Below the pieces are notes generated by a model. That model did not search any database. It was not told the origin of the DNA and saw only the letters and a list, made by a program, of their open reading frames with translations. Made by a program: the position numbers and the translations under genes. Shown here piece after piece: positions 1 to 10,498 of a DNA stretch of 64,000 nt (positions within the stretch are counted from its first letter, which is position 1; every line of letters starts with the position of its first letter). The stretch is from Fischerella muscicola SAG 1427-1 = PCC 73103. GTDB lineage: Bacteria > Cyanobacteriota > Cyanobacteriia > Cyanobacteriales > Nostocaceae. Location: positions 124,001 to 188,000 of the forward strand of contig NZ_AJLJ01000064.1 of NCBI RefSeq assembly GCF_000317245.1. Direction: 5' to 3'.

Positions 1-569
1 TGAGTGGTGTTGATCTCTATGAAGCAAATCTGACTGAAGCTAATTTGAGCTTAGTTAACTTCAGTGTTGCAAACTTAAGTTATGCCAAACTTACACAAGC
101 GAATTTGAGTCAAGCCAATCTGATTGGAGTTAACTTGAGTGAAGCCAATCTCAAAAATGCTGTGCTTGCTGATGCGAACTTGATTGGCGCTGACTTGAAA
201 GGCGCAAATTTGAGAGGTGCTGATTTAGGTGGAGCCAAATTGCACCGCACTAACCTTTGTTTTGCCAACTTAATTGAAGCTAACTTGATAGAAGCAGATT
301 TGAGCAAAGCGAACCTGCACGAGGCGGAACTAATAGAAGCTTACCTTTATAAAGCTGATCTTTACCAAGCAAATCTCAGCAAAGCTCACCTCAGTAGTGC
401 ATACTTGTTGCGGGCTAATTTGAGTGAGGCTGACTTGCGAGGTGCTGACTTGCGATGGAGTAACCTCAAAGGAGCAAATTTAGCCGGGGCTGACCTTACA
501 GGTGCTATCCTCACAGGAGCGAAGTTAGCAGGTGCTAACTTTATAGGTACTATCTTTGAGTCTGTTTGA
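1..569 (+). CDS. Pentapeptide-repeat protein, 5' end outside window
   Basis: The frame is open from the first bases of the window and reads as continuous A(D/N)LxX pentapeptides (for example ADLRG, ANLSE, ADLTG) up to the stop at 567-569. Such repeats fold into a right-handed quadrilateral beta-helix. Cyanobacteria have many of these proteins, mostly of unknown role. The first in-window start-like codon (TTG at 45) lies inside the repeat array, so the true start is upstream and the protein is longer than the 174 residues from that codon. No enzyme domain, membrane segment or signal peptide is visible. The stop is 22 bp before the ribokinase start, so the two may be co-transcribed. Confidence 0.9.
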   Translation, partial: SGVDLYEANLTEANLSLVNFSVANLSYAKLTQANLSQANLIGVNLSEANLKNAVLADANLIGADLKGANLRGADLGGAKLHRTNLCFANLIEANLIEADLSKANLHEAELIEAYLYKADLYQANLSKAHLSSAYLLRANLSEADLRGADLRWSNLKGANLAGADLTGAILTGAKLAGANFIGTIFESV

Positions 570-591
570 ATTTTCTATTTGTCAAACACTT

Positions 592-1515
592 ATGACAGCG
601 ATCGTCTTCGGTAGTATCAATATGGATTTGGTGGGGACTGCACCGCGATTACCACTCCCTGGTGAAACACTGCTGGGATACGATTTCTTTAAAGTTCCTG
701 GAGGAAAAGGTGCAAATCAAGCAGTAGCGTTAGCACGATTGGGAGTTCCTACACAAATGGTGGGACGTGTAGGCGGACAAAGTTTTAGTGCTGAACTTGT
801 TGATAGTTTGCAAGCTGCTGGTGTACAAACTGAAAATGTATTGGTAGACGAAACTGTTAGTTCTGGTGTTGCTATCATCATCATTGACAATGCAACTCAA
901 AATCAAATTGTTGTGATTCCAGGTGCAAATGGATGCGTTAACCAAGAAGATGTAACTAGAATGTCGCGTTTGTTGCAGACAGCTACAGCACTTCTTTTAC
1001 AACTAGAGATTCCGATCGCTACGGTGATTGCAGCAGCACAAGCAGCAACAGCAGCAGGAGTAACCGTTATTCTCGACCCTGCACCCGCCCAGTCAAATTT
1101 ACCAAATGAACTTTACCATTTGGTAGATATTATCACTCCTAATGAAGTAGAAGCAAGTCAATTAGTAGGCTTTCCTGTGGATGGGCAAGAGTCTGCAAAG
1201 AAAGCAGCCGAAGCTTTGTTGAATAAGGGTGTGAAAAATGCGATCGTGAAATTAGGCGCTCAAGGTGTAGTTTGTGCTACTTCTTGTGAAACTTTTTTTG
1301 TACCTGCATTTCCAGTCAAAGCAGTGGATACGGTTGCAGCTGGAGATGCATTTAATGGTGGTTTAGCGGCTGCACTTTTCCAAGGACTTCCCTTACGTCA
1401 AGCAGTAGTTTGGGGTGCAGCAGCAGGTGCTATAGCAACGACTAAACTAGGCGCACAAACTTCGCTTCCAAATCGGTTAACCTTTGATACTTTTCTCCAA
1501 GAAAGGGGAATTTGA
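592..1515 (+). CDS. rbsK: Ribokinase (PfkB family carbohydrate kinase)
   Basis: About 307 residues, the usual length for ribokinase, which phosphorylates D-ribose to ribose 5-phosphate. The N-terminal substrate motif GGKGANQA is at about residues 37-44. The PfkB signature with the catalytic aspartate, DTVAAGDAFNGG, is at about 246-257 (Asp252). I chose ATG 592 (MTAIVFGSINMDL) because homologues begin just before the first strand. A longer in-frame reading to 556 overlaps the preceding gene and adds residues that do not look like family sequence. Substrate could be another pentose or nucleoside; the GGKGANQA form favours ribokinase. Confidence 0.88.
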   Translation: MTAIVFGSINMDLVGTAPRLPLPGETLLGYDFFKVPGGKGANQAVALARLGVPTQMVGRVGGQSFSAELVDSLQAAGVQTENVLVDETVSSGVAIIIIDNATQNQIVVIPGANGCVNQEDVTRMSRLLQTATALLLQLEIPIATVIAAAQAATAAGVTVILDPAPAQSNLPNELYHLVDIITPNEVEASQLVGFPVDGQESAKKAAEALLNKGVKNAIVKLGAQGVVCATSCETFFVPAFPVKAVDTVAAGDAFNGGLAAALFQGLPLRQAVVWGAAAGAIATTKLGAQTSLPNRLTFDTFLQERGI

Positions 1516-1777
1516 CTCAGCAAACAATTGCATTTAAAAAAGTCTTTATAGGTTCGTAGTAAGCACTTTAATGGTTAAATATTTGAAAAATAAAGTTAAT
1601 TTATTTGATATTCATATATACTATATGCCCTAATTAGACTACAGACTCAACTATTTGTGATTACAAATAGACTATGCATCAAAATACTTTTGATTTGATA
1701 GATAGAAAAGTTTTCTATTCAAAGCAATTAAGAAGCTATTCAAGCGATCGCTGTGCAGACAATGTAAACGAAGATAT

Positions 1778-1810
1778 AGAACCCCGATTTCTTTAAAAAG
1801 TCGGGGTTCT
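1778..1810. repeat. Dispersed palindrome (AGAACCCCGA type)
   Basis: Perfect 10-bp arms AGAACCCCGA / TCGGGGTTCT around a 13-nt centre. It is a diverged copy of the 15-bp-arm palindromes at 21033-21065 and 31901-31934. Any transcript would fold into a hairpin, so it may stop readthrough from the ribokinase gene, but there is no clean T-run after it. Confidence 0.75.
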
Positions 1811-2016
1811 TACTGTTTATGTGATTGAGGATTGCTATATTTTTTATGATTAGCTCATCGGAATAAATTTTTCTTATTCCTTTTGACATATATCTATTAT
1901 CTACAAGCAAAACTCTTGACAGAGATATTCTTATATAAAGTTTGCTACATCTATAATATCGGTTTTATTAACTAATCAATATTGACAAGTCATACTCTGC
2001 TCAGAGAGTAGAAAAT

Positions 2017-2036
2017 TTGACATTATAATTTGTCAA
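2017..2036 (+). promoter_or_regulatory. Candidate promoter -10 inside an inverted repeat
   Basis: Arms TTGACA and TGTCAA flank a centre containing TATAAT (2024-2029), about 60 bp upstream of the gene at 2091. A further TTGACA is at 1982. No well-spaced -35 is present, so this is a possible operator/-10 overlap rather than a proven promoter. Confidence 0.3.
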
Positions 2037-2090
2037 TCGCAAGAGATTCATTAAACCATGCTGTAAATAAATTTCACTAACGGTGTCGAT

Positions 2091-2471
2091 ATGCATCTTC
2101 AGGAAGAATTCATACAAAATCTAGCAGCCGAAAATTTGTTGAACCAGACTATTCATAGTGAAGTAAAAGTAGAAGATAGAAAAGTTGATAATTCAAGCAT
2201 TCCTAGTGCAAAAATTGTTCTTGCTGGAGGTTCTCTTGCTTTCATTATAATTTGGGTAGTATTTTTGGTATTTTTGTCCAAAATGAGGAGACTTTCACAA
2301 GAAAATAAGTTAGTTTTTGCAATTCATAACTCACGTAAAGTTCCCTGTAGAAAATGTCAATATTTCTCACAAAATCATCATTTGAATTGTGCAGTCCAAC
2401 CTTCAATTGTGTTAACTGAAGAAGCAAGCAACTGCCCTGACTATTCACCCAAACAGGGAAAATCTAGCTAA
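2091..2471 (+). CDS. Small single-pass membrane protein with Cys motif
   Basis: 126 residues, not assigned to a named family. A hydrophilic N-terminal half is followed by one strong hydrophobic segment (about residues 46-64, rich in I/V/F/L). The C-terminal domain carries CRKCQYF, LNCAVQP and NCPDY, a spaced set of cysteines that could bind metal. This Cys pattern occurs in small conserved cyanobacterial membrane proteins of unknown role. It starts at ATG 2091 after a long spacer and converges with the large gene at 2549-5077. Function unknown. Confidence 0.65.
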   Translation: MHLQEEFIQNLAAENLLNQTIHSEVKVEDRKVDNSSIPSAKIVLAGGSLAFIIIWVVFLVFLSKMRRLSQENKLVFAIHNSRKVPCRKCQYFSQNHHLNCAVQPSIVLTEEASNCPDYSPKQGKSS

Positions 2472-2548
2472 GAAAAAATCCCACGGCTGCACGAATAAGT
2501 GTAATTATATTTACGTAGCCGTGAGAGTATTAATAATTTCTAACTGTC

Positions 2549-5077
2549 TTACACTTCAGCTACAACTTGCTCTTGTTCTCTTTCCACAAAGGCCTGGATG
2601 CGGGCGCGGTAATTCCTCAAGTTTTCATCGACCCAATCGCGATCATTACTATTTGCATATAAATGTACTAGTGGTTCACTCGCATCTGGTAACAATAGCA
2701 CCCAACTATCATCATATTGCTGACAAATTTTTACTCCATCAATTAATTCCAGATTTTGGGCTGGATGGGTTTCAACCAAGTGGCGCATTAATGCGCCTTT
2801 TGCAGTCCAAGGACACCGGATAATATGGGATTTGTGAATAACTCGTGGCAATTCTGAACGTACTGAGGCTAGCGATCGCTCTTGAATCGTTAGCATCTCA
2901 ATTAATTTGGCAATACAGAACATCGCATCAAAACCCGGATGCAGTTGGGGGAAAATAAAACCAGTGTCTGCACTACCTCCTAAAACTACATTGGCATTTT
3001 TATAACTTGCTTCCATCAAGGCTGTGGGGTTAGCTTTGGTACGAATCACCTTAGCATCATGGCGACGGGCTATTTGTTCTACCGCACTGGATGCATGTAC
3101 CGGTACCACTACTGTACCTCTGGGACTAGAAGTTAATATCATGTCTACCATCAGTGCAGTTAACATTTCCCCACGAATCGGTATACCGGATTCATCAACT
3201 AGAATCAACTGTTCACCATTCGCTGATACTTGGATACCAAAATTGGCTTTTAAAGCTTCCACCACGTGACCAAGTTGTGTTAGCAGCGCTTCCCGATCAG
3301 TAGCAGACATCGCAGTTTTATTTAAACTGGCATTCAATACCACTGCATCTGCACCAAATGTATCTAACATTTGCGGTAAAACCGCTCCAGATACAGCATA
3401 GACGTAGTCTATTACTACTTTTGCTCGACTGTTACGCAGCGTATCTATGTGTAATAATTTTTCAAAGGCTGTGCAATATTCATCAACTACTTGACTGGGA
3501 TAAGCAACATCACCAATCTCATGAATGAGCGATCGCCGCATATCTTCTTTAAAGTAAGCCCCTTCGATTTTCTTTTCTTGGGCTTTGGAAATATTAATAC
3601 CTTTAGCATCCATAAATTCAATGAGGATGTAATCTGCGCGATCAGGATGTACCCGCACATGGATACCACCAACTACTCCCATTGTCGGTATAACTGTACG
3701 GGCAATGGGGATAGCAGTTGCGTCTAAGTTTTGAATATCAATACCAACAGACATCAAACCCGCAATTAGCGATCGTGTTACCATGCGGGAAATATTACGT
3801 TGATCACGGGAAACCGTTACCCGCGAACCAGGTTTTAAGGTGGAACCATAAGCTGCACCTAATTTCACCGCAAATTCTGGGGTAATGTCGATATTTGCCA
3901 ATCCTTGTACACCCCGTTGCCCAAACAAGTTACGTTGAGCAGTATTTCCCCAAATTAAGTTAATATTTAGAATTGCCCCTGAATCAATCTTCTTACTCGG
4001 CCAAACTCGCACACCAGGACTAATTTGAGCTTCTTCTCCCACAGTTGACAAAGAACCAACTACAGCAGCTTCCAAAACGTGGGCGCGACGATCTACACGA
4101 GTACCACGGGAAATTACACAAGCTGAAAGTTGGGCTTCTTCACCGATAATGGCACCATTCCACACAATGGGGCGCTTGAGATTTGCATCCGCCCCTATAG
4201 TTACCTTGTCTCCAATGATAGTTCCTGGTTCTATGTGTACTCTGGCACCTATACGGCAATTGTCGCCGATCACCACAGGGGCTTCAATTTTAGCCGTTGG
4301 ATCTATATAAGTATTTTGACCGATCCAAACACCAGAAAATTGTTCTTGGTATGGAAACTCAAGGTTAACTTTTTGCTCCAATGCATCATACTGAGCTTCC
4401 CGATAGGCATCTAAGTGACCAACATCACACCAATAACCTTGGGCGATGTAACCATACATTGGTTCACCTTTTGCCAACAACAGAGGAAACAAATCTTTAG
4501 AAAAGTCTGATTCAGTGTTAGCAGGCAGATATTCCAAAACTTCTGGTTCTAAAATATAAGCGCCGGTATTAACAGTATCGGAAAAAATTTCACTTGTAGA
4601 AGGTTTTTCTAAAAATCGGCAAATCCGATGATCTTCATCAGTAATTACTACCCCAAATTCAATAGGGTTCGGAACACGAGTCAAAATCAAAGTAGCTTTT
4701 GATTTTTTTTGTTTATGAAATTCAATCGCTGCTGTTAAATCAAAATCGGTGATACTATCACCACTAATTACTAAAAAAGTTTCATCCAAAAGTTCGGCAA
4801 TATTTTTTACACATCCAGCAGTACCTAAAGGCTGGTCTTCTTCAACAGAGTAAGTAATTTGGACGCCAAAATCGCTGCCATCTTGAAAATAATCTCGCAA
4901 AGCATCTGGGAGATAATGCAGTGTGGCAATTATTTCTGTAATGTCATGTCGTTTGAGAAGATTAATAATATGTTCCGCAATTGGTCGATTTAAAATCGGC
5001 ACCATCGGTTTAGGCAGATCACAAGTGAGTGGACGAAGCCGTGTTCCTGAACCCCCTGCCATTAATACTGCTCTCAT
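2549..5077 (-). CDS. Mannose-1-phosphate guanylyltransferase-like / phosphomutase-like fusion
   Basis: 842 residues. The N-terminal nucleotidyltransferase carries [11 protein letters not shown] (8-18) and the KPM triad. A left-handed beta-helix hexapeptide region (about 250-370) follows, then a phosphohexomutase-like region (about 385-842). The first part should make NDP-sugars such as GDP-mannose for glycan synthesis. In the mutase part the usual TASHNP active-serine loop is replaced by [10 protein letters not shown] (470-479). The metal-binding DGDxDR loop reads SANGEQ (618-623), and the sugar loop reads GGSADTG (700-706). I infer a non-catalytic or regulatory mutase domain. ATG 5077 is preceded by a strong AAGGAGG. 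Exact nucleotide and sugar are not determined by sequence alone. Confidence 0.85.
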   Translation of the reverse strand: MRAVLMAGGSGTRLRPLTCDLPKPMVPILNRPIAEHIINLLKRHDITEIIATLHYLPDALRDYFQDGSDFGVQITYSVEEDQPLGTAGCVKNIAELLDETFLVISGDSITDFDLTAAIEFHKQKKSKATLILTRVPNPIEFGVVITDEDHRICRFLEKPSTSEIFSDTVNTGAYILEPEVLEYLPANTESDFSKDLFPLLLAKGEPMYGYIAQGYWCDVGHLDAYREAQYDALEQKVNLEFPYQEQFSGVWIGQNTYIDPTAKIEAPVVIGDNCRIGARVHIEPGTIIGDKVTIGADANLKRPIVWNGAIIGEEAQLSACVISRGTRVDRRAHVLEAAVVGSLSTVGEEAQISPGVRVWPSKKIDSGAILNINLIWGNTAQRNLFGQRGVQGLANIDITPEFAVKLGAAYGSTLKPGSRVTVSRDQRNISRMVTRSLIAGLMSVGIDIQNLDATAIPIARTVIPTMGVVGGIHVRVHPDRADYILIEFMDAKGINISKAQEKKIEGAYFKEDMRRSLIHEIGDVAYPSQVVDEYCTAFEKLLHIDTLRNSRAKVVIDYVYAVSGAVLPQMLDTFGADAVVLNASLNKTAMSATDREALLTQLGHVVEALKANFGIQVSANGEQLILVDESGIPIRGEMLTALMVDMILTSSPRGTVVVPVHASSAVEQIARRHDAKVIRTKANPTALMEASYKNANVVLGGSADTGFIFPQLHPGFDAMFCIAKLIEMLTIQERSLASVRSELPRVIHKSHIIRCPWTAKGALMRHLVETHPAQNLELIDGVKICQQYDDSWVLLLPDASEPLVHLYANSNDRDWVDENLRNYRARIQAFVEREQEQVVAEV

Positions 5078-5462
5078 AAATCCTCCTTAGGCTGTTTGCA
5101 ACACTTGCTGCGTCAAAGCAAATCAGATTAGTTTTATCTGCTTTCTTTAGTGTCCTACGGATATTGAAATTTGAGGAACTTCCAATAGATGCATCTAGCT
5201 AGATATAAGTATATTTACTTGCTACATTAGCTTGAAAATAGGAATCAGGGATAGAAAAAATTCCCTGTTCCCCGTTTCCTGTTCCCTAACTGGATAGTAA
5301 GGGGAAAGCTAATTTAAACTGGAGTTATGAAAATTTATCTATCAAAGCGGGTGCTTAACTACAACGTTTAGTAATGTTTGATTAGTGTAATTGATCAGAT
5401 TGCGCGATCGCGTGAAAATTCTGAACTCAAATTCTATTTTTTGATTGTGGAGCAAATTGCAA
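5078..5462. other. Non-coding gap between divergent genes
   Basis: 385 bp. It holds a short direct repeat of the ttccctgttccc type (about 5260-5290) and a HIP1 octamer near 5404. It must contain the promoters for the leftward fusion gene and the rightward small gene, but no clear -35/-10 pair stands out. Confidence 0.5.
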
Positions 5463-5656
5463 TGAGTGGATTAATTGCTGTTTTATTAATAGTAGGTTAT
5501 ACAGGTTTCGCTTGGAAATTCTGGAGTGGATATAGAAAAACAAATTTTACTCGCAGTACAGCTAACCGCCTGATGTTGTCTTTATTATGGCCAGTTTTGT
5601 ATATTACAAATAAGCCCTATCGGCAAAATTTTAATAAGGCACTCAAGGGCAGATAG
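5463..5656 (+). CDS. Small membrane protein, unknown function
   Basis: 64 residues from ATG 5463, which has GGAG about 10 bases upstream. This fits better than an upstream non-ATG extension to 5378. Residues 3-20 (LIAVLLIVGYTGFAWKFW region) form one transmembrane segment and the rest is basic. The sequence looks like a conserved cyanobacterial small protein, but I do not recognise a named family. It is flanked by the divergent sugar-nucleotide gene and the convergent ilvB. Confidence 0.6.
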
Positions 5657-5840
5657 GTACTATGTTGCTCGTATGATTGGATAGTCACACAAGCAGTTTG
5701 TTTGCTTATCTAATTGCAACAAAACTACTGGTGTGGGTAAAAATTTGAAATTTTATATATTTAGATGAATTTTTATCACAGGGTCAACTCACTTTGAGAT
5801 TTTTGTAGTGAGCGCGTTAGCACTCACTACAAACCCTTTG

Positions 5841-7760
5841 TTACAACTTTGTGCCGCACTCTGGACAGAAATTGTTAGCGGGAAGGTTTTTCGCACCACA
5901 ATTACTGCAATAGACAGCTTCGACATCAACTTTCGGTGCTTGCTTAGGCAAACCGATCATCTGAGCGTTGCTCTTTCCGGGCGCTACCATTGGGTAACAG
6001 TTTTCGTCTTTGGTAACATGGACATCAAGAATCACCGGGCCATCATAGGCTAACATTTGGGCGATCGCATCTGTCAATTCTTCTTGATTGTTAACTACTA
6101 CGCCTTTAATGCCATAAGCTTTTGCCAATAATTCAATATCTGGCATCCCTACTTCCATGTTGGAACAGGAGTAACGCTCACCGTGGAAAGCTTGTTGCCA
6201 CTGACGCACCATCCCCTGCCAACCGTTATTGAGAATGACTGTCTTGACATTTATTCCATACTGTGAAAGTGTGCCAAGTTCTTGTAAACACATCTGGAAA
6301 CTGGCATCACCGCTAATACAGATGACTTCTTGATCAGGGAACGCAACTTTGGCACCCATCGCCGCTGGTACACCAAAACCCATTGTTCCTAAACCACCAC
6401 TAGAAATCCAGCGTCGAGGCCCTGCTTGGAGAAATTGAGCTGACCACATTTGATGTTGACCGACATCTGTGGTGTAGATAGCATGAGGCGCTTGGCTAGC
6501 GATCTCTACAACTACTTCTTGTGGCGAAATGCTATCGGCATGGTGTGGTACAACCAAAGGATATTCTTCTTTCCAGCGATTGATTAATCTCAACCACTCT
6601 TGGGTTTGGTTGGGTGTACCTTTGATACCCAATTCTTCACATCGGCGTAAAATGTCTTGCAATACATTTTTGACATCACCAACTATAGGTACATCGGGGA
6701 TGCGATTTTTACCGACTTCTGCGGGATCGATGTCGATATGAATTACCTTAGCGCGGGAAGCAAATTCATCCAACTTGCCCGTGACCCGGTCATCAAATCT
6801 TGCACCCACACAAATGAGTAAATCACAATCGGTAACTGCAAAGTTAGCATAAGCAGTACCATGCATTCCCAGCATTGCCAAAGATAGAGGATGATGCTCA
6901 TCAAAAGCACCCAAACCCATTAAAGTTGTGGTGACAGGGATTTGGAATAACTCAGCCAATTCTTGAAGTTCTGCGTAAGCATCAGCAGCGATCGCACCTC
7001 CACCGACGTACAACAAAGGACGGCGACTGTCGCGAATCAGTTGAATTGCTGCATGGATCTGGCGGGGATTTCCCTTGACTGTAGGGCGATATCCCGGTAA
7101 CTTCACCGAACCCGGTTGCACAGGTAAATAATCAAATTCTTCAAATGCTACATCTTTAGGAACATCAATCAAAACTGGCCCTGGTCGTCCCGTTGTAGCA
7201 ATGTGGAAAGCTTCAGCTACGACCCGTGCCATATCTTTGGGGTCACGCACTACATAAGAGTGCTTCACAATTGGCAGTGTAATACCGTAAATATCGGTTT
7301 CCTGAAACGCATCTGTACCAATTGCATGACGGGGTACTTGTCCCGTGACTATGACCATGGGGATCGAGTCCATATAAGCAGTGGCAATACCTGTTACCAA
7401 GTTAGTCGCCCCTGGACCTGATGTGCCAAAGCATACCCCTACCTTTCCTGTAGCACGGGCATAACCATCAGCTGCATGGGCTGCACCTTGTTCATGTCTA
7501 ACTAGGATGTGCTTGATGCCTTCACCACTAGCTTCCGCTTTATACAAATCATCATAAATTGGTAGAATCGCACCACCAGGATAACCAAAAATATATTCGA
7601 CGCCATGGCGTTTTAGACTGTCAAGCAGTGCAAAACCACCAGATGCACGTCTGGGCGTCACGACTGGCGATGAAGATACACTAGACTGGGCTTGCTTCTC
7701 GGTTTGTGAACCAATGATTGGGGAACGCGATTCTCCGACGGAGACACTTCGTGAACGCAC
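5841..7760 (-). CDS. ilvB: Acetolactate synthase large subunit with C-terminal zinc ribbon
   Basis: 639 residues. A thiamine-diphosphate enzyme that condenses two pyruvates (or pyruvate and 2-oxobutyrate), the first shared step of branched-chain amino-acid synthesis. Visible motifs are [17 protein letters not shown] (cofactor activation), GTSGPGATN, a central FAD/nucleotide domain, and GDASFQM followed by NN, the ThDP/Mg site. The tail after the catalytic domain adds CxxC-x10-CxxC (C618, C621, C632, C635), a zinc-ribbon pattern beyond the usual end of IlvB. Start GTG 7760 has AGGTGAGG seven bases upstream. The first residues overlap a common short palindromic repeat, so the N-terminus is somewhat uncertain. 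The small subunit ilvN/ilvH is not in the window. Confidence 0.93.
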   Translation of the reverse strand: MRSRSVSVGESRSPIIGSQTEKQAQSSVSSSPVVTPRRASGGFALLDSLKRHGVEYIFGYPGGAILPIYDDLYKAEASGEGIKHILVRHEQGAAHAADGYARATGKVGVCFGTSGPGATNLVTGIATAYMDSIPMVIVTGQVPRHAIGTDAFQETDIYGITLPIVKHSYVVRDPKDMARVVAEAFHIATTGRPGPVLIDVPKDVAFEEFDYLPVQPGSVKLPGYRPTVKGNPRQIHAAIQLIRDSRRPLLYVGGGAIAADAYAELQELAELFQIPVTTTLMGLGAFDEHHPLSLAMLGMHGTAYANFAVTDCDLLICVGARFDDRVTGKLDEFASRAKVIHIDIDPAEVGKNRIPDVPIVGDVKNVLQDILRRCEELGIKGTPNQTQEWLRLINRWKEEYPLVVPHHADSISPQEVVVEIASQAPHAIYTTDVGQHQMWSAQFLQAGPRRWISSGGLGTMGFGVPAAMGAKVAFPDQEVICISGDASFQMCLQELGTLSQYGINVKTVILNNGWQGMVRQWQQAFHGERYSCSNMEVGMPDIELLAKAYGIKGVVVNNQEELTDAIAQMLAYDGPVILDVHVTKDENCYPMVAPGKSNAQMIGLPKQAPKVDVEAVYCSNCGAKNLPANNFCPECGTKL

Positions 7761-7970
7761 AGTCGAACCTCACCTATTAGCTAAGATAATGCAGAATTTC
7801 TGTAGTTAAATTCTCATTTTAATTTAAAACTTTGATCATTTCTTGGGATTATCACTTATCCCTGACATTTGAGTTGGGCATGGGGCATTGGGCATTGGTC
7901 AATAGTTATTCTCCCTTGTCCTCCTTGTCCTCCTTGTCCTCCTTGTCCCCTTTCCCCAATCCCCGATCCT

Positions 7971-9233
7971 CTATATCACGTCTTGCAAAACTCGACGGGT
8001 ATTGTGCCAAGCCCAAACACCGATAATCGCGACGATCGCACTCATTCCTATTAACACGTTTCGCAAGCCTAAAGCATCAGTGATTGGGCCAGTAATTGCC
8101 AGTGGTAAAGAAAGAGCTATATTGATGGCGTGATTTTGAAACCCAAAAACTTTACCAAGCATCGAAGGTGGGGTTTGTTGTTGGATTAAAGTTTGCATTG
8201 GCACACCAACTAGGGCTGCACCTATTCCCAAAACAGCACAAAGTCCTAAAGCCAATGACAGTTGGTGGACAAAAGTGAAGACCCCTAAAACTGCTGCCAT
8301 CATCAAAAACCCGATCAAGGGTAAGGGCTTGTGATGAAATTTCTCACCCCAATGACCCAAAATCCCTGCTCCAATCACCATTCCTATGCCTGCTGCTGCC
8401 AAGAAAAAGCCAAATTGTTTCTCTTTTAATCCAAATTCTGCTGCTAATTGAATTGCTAGCACTACTAGGGCTGCAAATACGCAATATAAAGTCACTAGTT
8501 GCAGCATGGCATTCAATACCAAGCGGTTCCTTTTGAGATAGCGCAAGCCTTGTTTAAAATCTGTCCAAGGATGTATACTTACTTCCTGTTCGCCAATGGT
8601 TCTGTTGTCTTTAAAGTTAATGGGCTGCATGATCCCAGCAGAAGACATATACAATATTGCTACTACCAGCTCTTGACCATAGTCGGGACCAAGATAATTT
8701 TTTGCCCAACTTAACATTGGTTCGCCGATCGCAAATCCTACAATTAAAGCACCCATCATTGTGCTGCTGAACAAGGCATTGGCTGCCATCAAATTCTCTC
8801 GCTTCACCAATAACGGAATTGCCGCTTGTTCTGCGGGTGCAAAAAACTGCGTCACAGTGGAAATCGCAAAAGTTAGTATTAATAAAATCAAAAATTCCCG
8901 TGGTAAAAGCGGTATTAACAGTGTCAACAAACCACGTACGACATCTGAACCAACCATAATCAGCTTTTTTGGAAAGCGGTCAACAAACACACCTCCAGCA
9001 GAACCAAACAAAATTGCTGGGATTGTAAACGCCACCATTAAAGCTGAGTACATCGAGTTTTCGGCTATACCCGCAGGAGGCGGATAGTTTTCTAATAGAG
9101 CAATCATTAAAACAAAGAAAACTTTATCCGCAAGCTGGGAAAATAACTGCCCAATCCACAGCAGCATAAAACCACGGTTTCTGAGCAGGACGCCAAATCC
9201 TTTATTTACAGCAGCAGGTTCAGTTGGAAACAT
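7971..9233 (-). CDS. MFS transporter
   Basis: About 420 residues from ATG 9233, with roughly 12 hydrophobic segments and the typical loop after the second helix (FVDRFPKK, a form of the GxxxDRxGRR motif). A longer in-frame reading to GTG 9350 would overlap the upstream gene by four bases, but those 39 residues come from low-complexity spacer DNA (Pro/Ser-rich), so I reject that start. Substrate is unknown; the general form resembles LplT/efflux-type permeases. It lies just downstream of the hydrolase-like gene at 9347-9949 and may share its transcript. Confidence 0.8.
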   Translation of the reverse strand: MFPTEPAAVNKGFGVLLRNRGFMLLWIGQLFSQLADKVFFVLMIALLENYPPPAGIAENSMYSALMVAFTIPAILFGSAGGVFVDRFPKKLIMVGSDVVRGLLTLLIPLLPREFLILLILTFAISTVTQFFAPAEQAAIPLLVKRENLMAANALFSSTMMGALIVGFAIGEPMLSWAKNYLGPDYGQELVVAILYMSSAGIMQPINFKDNRTIGEQEVSIHPWTDFKQGLRYLKRNRLVLNAMLQLVTLYCVFAALVVLAIQLAAEFGLKEKQFGFFLAAAGIGMVIGAGILGHWGEKFHHKPLPLIGFLMMAAVLGVFTFVHQLSLALGLCAVLGIGAALVGVPMQTLIQQQTPPSMLGKVFGFQNHAINIALSLPLAITGPITDALGLRNVLIGMSAIVAIIGVWAWHNTRRVLQDVI

Positions 9234-9346
9234 CAGAAATTGGGGAATAGGGGATTGGGGATTGGGAGAGGTGGGAGATAAGGGGGACGCGGGGAGCATA
9301 GGAGATAAGGGACACCGCGTCCCCTCTCCTCGACGATCTTCAATTC

Positions 9347-9949
9347 TCACTCCTCCTTAGCACTTATACTTTCCGGACTAATTTTTTCATAACGCACCAA
9401 AAGTCTATGCAAAAATTCCGCCGCAGTTAAACTTTGCTGGGATGGCGATTCCCCAAAAGATGAGTCTACCCACCAGCCTTGGACGGTCTGGGGCGATCGC
9501 CACATTTCCAAATGATCAACTGCTGGATCTGCATAAAAATTATTTTCGCCGCCACCCAGTAGTTTAGAACTCCAGTGAGTGAAGTAATCATGGCTCATCC
9601 TATGGATAGGAAAGTTTCCCCATAATGGTACTCCCCATCCATCTATAGCAATAAAAGCTTTTATTTTACCTCCTAGTAGTTGCCATGAAGATGCGGCTGC
9701 GATCGCTCCAACTACACCAGCACTAAAACAAATAAATATAAGCGGCGATTCTAGCCTGTCTCCTAAGTGTTTGTGTAAAAACTCTAAAATATGAAATGCT
9801 GATAATGATGAAAAAACTTCGCCTGGGTATACTAGTATCTCTACTGAATCTGGAGACTGCAAACTGTGAACAACTGAGTCTTTCCAAGCCATAAGAAAGT
9901 TCTCTGTTAATTCTTGTATATGTATACCTGGGCAAATAATTATACTCAT
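9347..9949 (-). CDS. Alpha/beta-hydrolase-like protein
   Basis: 200 residues. Begins with a beta strand IIICPGIH and has a nucleophile-elbow-like CFSAG (GxSxG with Cys in the first position) in the middle, as in alpha/beta hydrolases. A C-terminal histidine is possible (DHLEMWRSP). The shortness and the Cys-for-Gly change leave activity uncertain. It appears to be a conserved cyanobacterial protein of unknown substrate. Strong AAGGAGGAG sequence near its stop could serve the downstream MFS gene only if that gene used the less likely GTG 9350 start. Confidence 0.65.
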   Translation of the reverse strand: MSIIICPGIHIQELTENFLMAWKDSVVHSLQSPDSVEILVYPGEVFSSLSAFHILEFLHKHLGDRLESPLIFICFSAGVVGAIAAASSWQLLGGKIKAFIAIDGWGVPLWGNFPIHRMSHDYFTHWSSKLLGGGENNFYADPAVDHLEMWRSPQTVQGWWVDSSFGESPSQQSLTAAEFLHRLLVRYEKISPESISAKEE

Positions 9950-10498
9950 TAGTAGTTGGTGACAGCTTTTCTAATCATGTTATTTTTGAATTTAAATGTT
10001 GCAAATATAACATTAAATGCTCCGGTTGATAACTTAGTAAAGGCTATTGGACATAGTTAATAACCACCAAACACTAGATAATAGTGTATAAAAGGTAGCA
10101 TTTAGCCGATAATCCCTCTGTTTGATAACAAAGATTAATCCTTGAGGGTGAATAGTGACTAATTAACTGTGTTTTATCCACCGTTACAATATGGGAGGAT
10201 TTGCTAGAAATTATAAAAAAGTCCCAGGGGTAAAATTCAAGTGCGGATCGCCCACCCATCTCTTAAGTACAATGAAACATCGAGCGTTGGCGGAGCCTCC
10301 CGGAGGGATAATCGCACATCTCTCAAGTACCAAACTCAAACTTGAGGTTCAAAACCCGAACGTTCTCACTTCAAATTGTTTTCCTATTCCCCGATCTCCA
10401 ATCCCGAATTATCGGAACTCTAACCCAAATCACTGAATCTGTGGTTACTGTTGGTTACGATTATTTGGATTTCATATATTAAATTTGGTCGGGTGTAA
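9950..10498. other. Non-coding gap between divergent genes
   Basis: 549 bp without a supportable ORF. It holds two imperfect direct repeats of the type ATCGC-cacatctct-AAGTAC (about 10247-10269 and 10311-10332). Between them is a GC-rich short palindrome (ggcggagcctcccggagg, about 10289-10306), a repeat class common in Nostocales spacers. Confidence 0.5.

Larger units (their letters stand above)
1516..2090. other. Non-coding gap
   Basis: 575 bp, AT-rich, no convincing ORF. It holds a HIP1 octamer near 1744, the 1778-1810 palindrome (listed separately) and a possible promoter/operator near 2017-2036. A small perfect dyad CTCTG-ct-CAGAG lies around 1996-2007. Confidence 0.6.

Noticed and set aside
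110-307. Antisense ORF to the pentapeptide gene
   Set aside because: Mirror of the repeat codon pattern; no support.
7869-8054. Cys/Pro-rich small ORF (CPPCPPCP)
   Set aside because: Translation of the ccttgtcct tandem spacer repeat; it also overlaps the end of the MFS gene in the opposite direction.
9234-9350. N-terminal extension of the MFS gene to GTG 9350 (four-base overlap with the hydrolase gene)
   Set aside because: The 39 added residues come from low-complexity spacer sequence and precede the normal N-terminus of such transporters. The nearby GGAGGA is only two bases from the GTG.
10340-10365. Possible tRNA T-loop (ggttcaaaacc)
   Set aside because: No acceptor, D or anticodon stem can be formed around it. 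I found no convincing tRNA or rRNA gene in the window.
10191-10436. 81-residue ORF in the 9.95-10.5 kb gap
   Set aside because: Runs through palindromic spacer repeats and Pro/Ser-rich low-complexity codons; no start signal.
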